Assembly (NCBI RefSeq): GCF_000149955.1
Contig: NC_030996.1
Span: 575,467-639,466, forward strand
Reading direction: 5' to 3'
Length of the DNA: 64,000 nt
Source of the DNA: Fusarium oxysporum f. sp. lycopersici 4287
Lineage: Eukaryota > Ascomycota > Sordariomycetes > Hypocreales > Nectriaceae
Shown here piece by piece: positions 58,664 through 64,000 of this stretch; position 1 is the first letter of the stretch; every line of letters begins with the position of its first letter. The notes beneath the pieces were generated by a model. It ran no database searches and had not been told where the DNA came from. It saw only the letters and a program-made list of their open reading frames with translations. A program made the position numbers and the translations under genes.

Positions 58664-61435
58664 GCCAGCCAGATTCTGAAGCTCTTCACTCAAAAGGGAA
58701 CAAGACTTCGGTTGGCAAATGACATGACAGTTTCATCTCCATTCTCTTCGTTGTCAAAGTTGAAGTTTAGTAAGTAAATGCCGTCCGCATACATGTACTC
58801 TTCGCAGTATGTTGTTTCGAATTTACTATCGTCTCCCCATCTTCGCAAGTTTCGCGTGGCCTCGCCCGCCTGGACCGGACGTCGATCAGCCTAGCATCAT
58901 GAATAAGGTGTGATAACGTTGCAACAGAAGCCATCTCTGTCAGACCAGTGATGAACAGCACATCCGAGGCATTTCCTTTCAAGACTTCAAGAAAGTGGTT
59001 CTCTGCCACAAAAGGATCTTTCTTCAGTTGGTTCTTGTAGAAATCATTGATAGGCTTCCGGTGTTGCTCTTTGTAGGGACGATCAGGATCAGCGTCTGTT
59101 GCGGCTGCGTATTTTCTCTTGGTAACCTCGCTGATGCTAACCACCCGACTACTGTATCCGTGTACTTTGAAGACGGCAGACCAGATATTAGCACAGTAGT
59201 CCTTCCCAGCACCGTGCTCGCTGGTGACAAGAATGACGAGCTTCTATGGCAGGCCGATGAGTATTAGAGGGCAAGTGTAAGCGAGGATGTTCTTTGGGTC
59301 CAATTCTTTCTTGAGCTTGACCAGTCGTCGGCGATTGGGACCAAAAGCTTTGGTTCCCAAATTACTATCTCGGGGATCAGGTCCAAGATCTGCACCATAG
59401 ACCCCTTTGCTCATTGGCAGGAGCTCATTGACAACCCGGTATACCCAGTGAATAACAGCATCAGAAATACGTGTTCCATCATATTCTCTGGGCCAAACAC
59501 CAGTAACGACGCAAGCAAAATCCCAGTCTATGCACCAAAAGCAGTATCTTCGGGAGCGGTATTTCTGACGGCTTTGCCACCATGCGCAAGGTGGAAATAG
59601 CAGTAGGGCGTAGGACCATCCTTCGTGGCAGGTATCAAGACCTTGATGGCACCTGTGTTGGCCATGTCCTTGAGAAAAACACATCGTTTGAAGGCAGAGG
59701 TCTTGCCGCCCCCGTGTCCTCCATGCATCTTGGATATGTACATCTCCTTGTCGAATAGCTCAATAGCGTCCACAGTCTCCAGAAGCAGTCCTTTAGAGCT
59801 GTCGTGTGAGACACTCTCCAAGGAACATAAGAAAGTGGTCATTCCACAACGCATCTGTCCACCTTCGCAGTCTGACGATATACCGTGAGGATACTGGCTG
59901 GATACATCGCGACTCACATTTGCCAGTGTCTCTCAGTGCGTAATTACGGTCAACCAAACGGCCATAACGCCGGAGAACGTTTGAGATGTGTAAGACTTGA
60001 AAGTAACGCTGATGACAATACCGAAGTTTGTTCCGGCTCCCTTCAAGGCCCACAATAGTTCCTCATCATGTTCGTGGCGAATGGCATTCGGTGGTCGATG
60101 TTGTGTTCAGGAACGTGACCGATGCAGAGAACTTGGCCGCTGATCGCATCAACCATGACGGCACCGACGATAGCGTCGCAGGCGAGACCATAGTGTCTGG
60201 CCAGATGGCCAATACCGCCTTGGAGCCAAAACCCTGCACCAACACTCGGTCGAGAGCCTAAGGTCACTGTCACACCTGCAGGCATGGTTTCTTTTATGAT
60301 GTCCCCCGCCTTACGTCCAGCTTCGGCGACGACCCAACAGTCTGTGTCTGCATTTTGAGGTGTGTTGACGACGTAGACTTTGTCGAAGGCACCCATCTCA
60401 ACGGAAACAACATTAGGCCAAAGGCAATGATCACTGTGGCCACCGCCCAAGATCGCCAAGCTAGTTTTGTTTGCCAGTGCCCATCGAACACATGATTGAA
60501 CCTGGCTGATGTCCAGCGGTCTGACGATAGCAGCAGGGCTGTTGTATAGCGCCTGTCGATTCTTGACTTTGTAGGGCCTGGGTACCAATGGTACAAGAGC
60601 GGTCAATTCAGGTAGCTTGGTGGCATGTCGGGTCATTGCTATCATGATTTCAGTTGAGCTGAGCATAAGATGACCTGGGCGATCGTCGTCGCGGCCCGCC
60701 AGTTCACGGCAGATTGTCCGCCACTTGGCCTGACGGATCTTATATAATTTTCCGTCCGTCAAACTGTATCTGGCGATGAAGCGAGCGGAACTGTCGATGG
60801 CTTCATCGTCGTCTTTGATGGCTATGGCGCGGGTTAGGGAAGGCCAGCGAACGGTGGCAGACCAGGTTGTCTAGAATGAGAGAACCGCCGCGGTGAGAGA
60901 TGATGACCATACCGCCAAGTGGGTCTTTTGGCAGCATCGTGAGAGTATGTCTGATAATCTTTTCCTCTCGTTTCATTCCATATAAGCTATGGCAGAAGAG
61001 AATGACATCGTAATTCTGACCCTTGCAGCTCTCTGGTGTGAAGGGTGCCGGGCGAACGAGTAAATGTTTCAAAGAGGGAAGTGGTCTCTCGTCCTCCATA
61101 GGAGATAGCCATCTTGTGAGACTTTGAGTGTATTGAAAAGAGGGCTCCAATGCGACGTATTTCGTGATCCTCTTCCTCAGAATGGCCGGCAGGTGCCCTA
61201 GAACATTTTCCGGGCCTGGGCCAATCTCCAAGACTGAGATCTCATCTCGTGCTGAGAGGGAGGCTATCAGTTCAGACAGTTGAGGAATAATGAAAGTCTT
61301 TTGGTACGTCTGCTCGCCGGAGGCCTGGGCAAAGAGGCTGAGACCATCGTCGTACTCTTCGTCGTTCAATGGTTTTCGGGGTGCTTCATCGCTAACCTTT
61401 TTGAGGGCTTTCTTGAGAGCGTTGAGAGTTGCCAT
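58103..61435 (-). pseudogene. Decayed fusion: methyltransferase-like + FAD oxidase + PMK-like kinase + phosphoribosyltransferase
   Basis: Reading right to left the parts line up as one fungal fusion protein. A SAM-methyltransferase-like start (ATG 61435; EIGPGPENV) comes first, then an FAD-linked oxidase (LGGGHSDHCLWPNVVSVEMG, GAGFWLQGGIGHLARHYG, BBE end FGPNRRRLVKLKKELDPKNILAY), then a P-loop kinase (HGAGKDYCA, DRPYKEQHR, like animal-type phosphomevalonate kinase), then an adenine-phosphoribosyltransferase-like end (VDDVLATGET). The frame is broken near 60826-60834, 60088-60104, 59968-59975, 59925-59935 (with TGA), 59528-59533, 58871-58878 and 58692-58697. An in-frame TAG sits at 59244-59246. 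Each break separates halves of one recognisable domain or linker. Only the 3' part (58663-58103, 186 aa) is still an intact-looking APRT-like frame. Confidence 0.8.
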
Positions 61436-61923
61436 CTCAAGAAAGTTTTGATGGTTTAGATGGAAGAGGGTTGAGTCTCGACTTCAACAGATTGCCAGAT
61501 GATGATGGGAAGAAGTTCCCTTCTAGGCATTATGTATTTATCATAATGTTCAAAACGAATGTCACTTTATGCACAAATTGATGTCTCATGATGTTCTTTT
61601 ATTTGTCTTCATTTATTGAGTCTGTTTTGGTAAACCAATCTCATTGACACTATGGCAAACGCAGGGAGTTTTCTGGTTGTGAATACAAAAATAAACAAGG
61701 CGCATTGTTACGTCTGAGTGAAGTGCCTGGCAGTATCCTTTGAGTAACAAGCAAACAGTAGGACACGTCCTTTGAGACAAAAACAAAAGGATGACAACGC
61801 AAAAAGATAACATGCACGAGTTTTCACTGAGTCACATGAATACAATCAACTACTTTGTGATAATAGGAAAATGTCAAAAAAAGAAAGCCTCGCAAACGCT
61901 CGCAATCGAATTTATATAGGAAC
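61436..61923. other. Upstream region of the fusion relic
   Basis: About 490 bases, AT-rich, no gene recognised. It would be the promoter of the fusion gene and includes the 3' flank of the tRNA. Confidence 0.45.
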
Positions 61924-62006
61924 AGCCCGATGCGGGGGTCGAACCCGCAACCTTGAGATCGCGTACTCGTAAGAGTCTCACGCTCTACCGATTGAGCTAA
62001 CCGGGC
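61924..62006 (-). tRNA. tRNA-Lys (anticodon CTT) with 10-base intron
   Basis: On the minus strand: acceptor GCCCGGT pairs with ATCGGGC, D-arm GCTC/GAGC, anticodon stem TGAGA/TCTCA, loop CTCTTA plus A with CTT at 34-36, T-arm GCGGG/CCCGC around TTCGACC, discriminator T. The intron is 61960-61969, after position 37. All stems fold. Confidence 0.95.
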
Positions 62007-62907
62007 GTGGCTCTTATTGGATGAGAGACGGTGAACTACTTCGGTTTGTGGAGGTTGCATAATCGTGTACGGAGTTATGCATACTTATGCAAGGTGGCCA
62101 CTGCATAAGCTCTTGGAACACTACACAAGTCTGAGGCTTCACTGCAGGACCAAGAGTAGCTCAAGCTTGTGCCGAAATCAGAGTTTACGTGCGCAGTCAA
62201 ACAGCATGAATGGCAATGTGACGCTCCAGGTAAAGGCGACATCTTTTGAAGGGCTGTTCTTTGTGAATGTTGGCTTGCTCACGGCACAGTACAAGACGTG
62301 AGTCTTGGAGCACTATGATAACAATGCGGGGGAGAAGTTGGGCAGGGCAATCATGACACGTACGCCATCTCTTGTCGCGCTCGCGTCGCGTCTCCAACGC
62401 CTTTGGTCTAGTGAGCTATTTTTAGCTTACTCGTTTGGTTGACATCAAAGCCAGGTAGAATAATCAAGTGTAGCGCATGAGTTGAGAAACTCACCAAACA
62501 GAGCTGTCACTCAGCAATCAAACTGATCAAAGAGTACCTACTTTGTTTGAGTTATACATGGCGCTATAAAAGTCATTTTTCTCATCAGGTACATCCCCTA
62601 ACGGTTCCTGTTAGCGAACGATAAGCCAGGGTGTAGGTCAAAATACATCTCTAGGGTAGTGCAATGCGTTGGTCTTGCACTACGAAGAACGTCATTTCTA
62701 TCCTTATCTTATCTTATCACGTTCTATCTTAGCATGCTTTTCTGCAATTGGCATTGCTGGTTTGTGACCTCCACTACGAGCTTTGGAGTCAAACCCATGC
62801 CTTCTTTGTTCCGATTTCGCGTCCTTTGATGACTTGTATCTACCAAAAACATATAATTGCTGTGACACACCGCTACCAGAAACCTCATCAGGAAGGCGTT
62901 TGTTCTT
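62007..62907. other. Intergenic, no gene recognised
   Basis: About 900 bases. A tandem cttatcttat run lies near 62702-62716. No coding signal or repeat copy is convincing. Confidence 0.45.
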
Positions 62908-63930
62908 TCAACCCAGCAGGTCCTTGAGAAATTCCGTCACCAGTTCTTCTCTCCAAATAGTATAGTGCGTCTCCCCCGGATACTCCTTGTAGACCGCCTT
63001 TGGTAGCCTCCCTGCCATGTATCGTCCCATTTCTGGTGAAGTATTCTCGTCTGCAGACCCATACCACAATCTGATACCCTCGTAGTCGATGTCTTCCACG
63101 TTGAAACCCCAAGGTTCAGTGTTGAGCTTCATCTCCCGGCCATGGCCCACCCCTCCTTGGGCATAGACTTGTCTGAAAACCCTGATAGCAGACTGGAAGG
63201 TGTTTGGTTTCTCTAGAACTTCTCGATCTTTTGGTTCGAAAACCTTGATCTGTTCTCTCCAGACTGCCTCCATTTTGGTCGGGTCGGGATCTTGTGCTGC
63301 AGCGAGAAAGATGCCTTCCATGTACTTTACGAAGTCTTCGTTCTGGTCTTTCCATACCATAATGAGTTTCTGAATGAGCTCACTCTGACCAGCCTGACCA
63401 GCTTCCCAGGGCCCGACACCAGCGCATATACTGACCGTTAGAAGTTCCTCTTTAGGCAATGCTTGTGCGCATGCAAGAGTATAGCCAGTACCTCCACTCG
63501 TTCCAATAATGCGATAGTTGGGAAGCTCGAGATGCTGAATCAAAGCTCTCAGATCGGCTGGATAGTCCAAGACTCTACGATGCGGATAAAATGTGGATTT
63601 CCCAATACCCGGACGATCTGGGGCAATCCAGCGGACGCCAAGCCGTTTCGCGAGAGGGTCTTCGAACCCAGAGAGCGTGACTCCCGAATCCGGTGTTCCA
63701 TGGATGTAAATTACTGGAGTTCCCGTAGGATCACCGAACTCATGATAGCCGAGACGCCTACCGTCGGGGAGGTCGATAACCTGGCCTACTGCTGTCGACA
63801 TGGGCCTGCATCGCGTGGTCGATATTCTGGGTACCCACTTTGCGGTTGAGGGAACGGGTTTACTGACGACGCGCTTGATCGCGACCGAGAATAACTGGCA
63901 GGAATGTGTTCGCGATAAAAATGTATCCAT
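62908..63930 (-). CDS. Alpha/beta hydrolase
   Basis: Single exon, 340 aa, ATG at 63930. The first ~45 residues are Arg/Ser-rich and lack acids, suggesting a mitochondrial presequence; an internal Met at about 44 would start a shorter cytosolic form. The hydrolase fold shows the oxyanion HGTPDSG near 78-84, PDRPGIGKS, the nucleophile elbow GTSGGTG with Ser at about 145, an acidic residue in YGSADENTSP and the catalytic His in GETHYTIW near the C-terminus. It groups with fungal epoxide-hydrolase/proline-iminopeptidase-like lipases, but the substrate is unknown. The C-terminus is complete. Confidence 0.88.
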   Translation of the reverse strand: MDTFLSRTHSCQLFSVAIKRVVSKPVPSTAKWVPRISTTRCRPMSTAVGQVIDLPDGRRLGYHEFGDPTGTPVIYIHGTPDSGVTLSGFEDPLAKRLGVRWIAPDRPGIGKSTFYPHRRVLDYPADLRALIQHLELPNYRIIGTSGGTGYTLACAQALPKEELLTVSICAGVGPWEAGQAGQSELIQKLIMVWKDQNEDFVKYMEGIFLAAAQDPDPTKMEAVWREQIKVFEPKDREVLEKPNTFQSAIRVFRQVYAQGGVGHGREMKLNTEPWGFNVEDIDYEGIRLWYGSADENTSPEMGRYMAGRLPKAVYKEYPGETHYTIWREELVTEFLKDLLG

Positions 63931-64000
63931 CGCCTCGGTGTTGAAGAATCTGCGATCCGGCCAACTTGGGCGAGCTCATCCTTTTTATTGGACAGGATCG
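63931..64000. other. Right edge, upstream of the hydrolase gene
   Basis: Seventy bases with the start of the hydrolase 5' region. Nothing else can be said. Confidence 0.4.

Noticed and set aside
60826..60870. A 41-base intron explaining the first break in the fusion gene
   Set aside because: A GTCTGC...CATAG stretch exists but joins in the wrong phase, and the residues it would remove belong to the conserved linker.
61960..61969. Mismatch in the Lys tRNA anticodon arm
   Set aside because: The extra bases are a 10-base tRNA intron at the canonical position; the arm pairs fully without it.

Overview
The window is nuclear DNA from a filamentous ascomycete. Protein-coding genes carry short GT-AG introns of about 45-65 bases with CTAAC/CTGAC-like branch sites. 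Two tRNA genes carry introns next to the anticodon. The families present (two Zn2Cys6 factors, CFEM, GH18, GH71, Cas1-type acyltransferase, ferric reductase, DM13, rhodopsin-domain membrane protein) are typical of Sordariomycetes, and Fusarium or a close relative is my best guess. That assignment is inference from family composition and intron style.

Layout. 1-3.4 kb: almost empty, with a possible 3' gene end at the left edge. 3.4-7.8 kb: rhodopsin-domain membrane protein, cupin protein, hydrolase/NTF2-like protein. 9.3-12.8 kb: amino-acid transporter and GH18 chitinase. 14.7-20.7 kb: an acr-2-type Zn2Cys6 factor divergent from an NmrA-like gene, then an SDR convergent with a second Zn2Cys6 factor. 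21-25 kb: sparse, with a truncated SRPK-like kinase, two tandem small Cys-rich ORFs and a secreted CFEM protein. 25.7-29.1 kb: F-box protein and secreted carboxylesterase. 29-32 kb: gene-poor. 32-34.6 kb: Cas1-type O-acetyltransferase. 35-37 kb: MFS gene interrupted by a retroposon. 37.4-45 kb: a gasdermin-like gene convergent with a DUF7580-like/subtilase fusion, followed by a large C2H2 protein. 45.7-47.2 kb: F-box-like protein with a frame break. 47.8-51.1 kb: GH71 alpha-1,3-glucanase with a one-base frameshift. 51.9-53.6 kb: MFS exporter. 54.5-57.3 kb: GPI-type DM13 protein divergent from a ferric reductase. 57.7 and 61.9 kb: tRNA-Ile and tRNA-Lys. 58.1-61.4 kb: decayed multidomain fusion gene. 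62.9-63.9 kb: alpha/beta hydrolase.

The most interesting system is the pair at 37.4-41.4 kb. A gasdermin-like pore-forming candidate lies tail to tail, 63 bases away, with a protein that ends in a complete S8 protease (Asp/His/Ser all visible). This matches the known logic of fungal gasdermins activated by a neighbouring subtilisin-like protease (Podospora het-Q1/het-Q2). The N-terminal DUF7580-like domain and the adjacent C2H2 gene suggest a small allorecognition or cell-death island.

The region also records retroposition and gene decay. There are three copies of an ~85-97 bp dispersed repeat, two with 13-14 bp target duplications. A ~650 bp element with a (CAAA)n tail and a 17 bp target duplication sits inside a coding exon. 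A methyltransferase-like/FAD-oxidase/kinase/phosphoribosyltransferase fusion is broken by at least seven frame breaks or stops. Some isolated one-base breaks (GH71, F-box) could instead be assembly indels. All exon borders below were placed by eye from splice signals, frame continuity and protein continuity.
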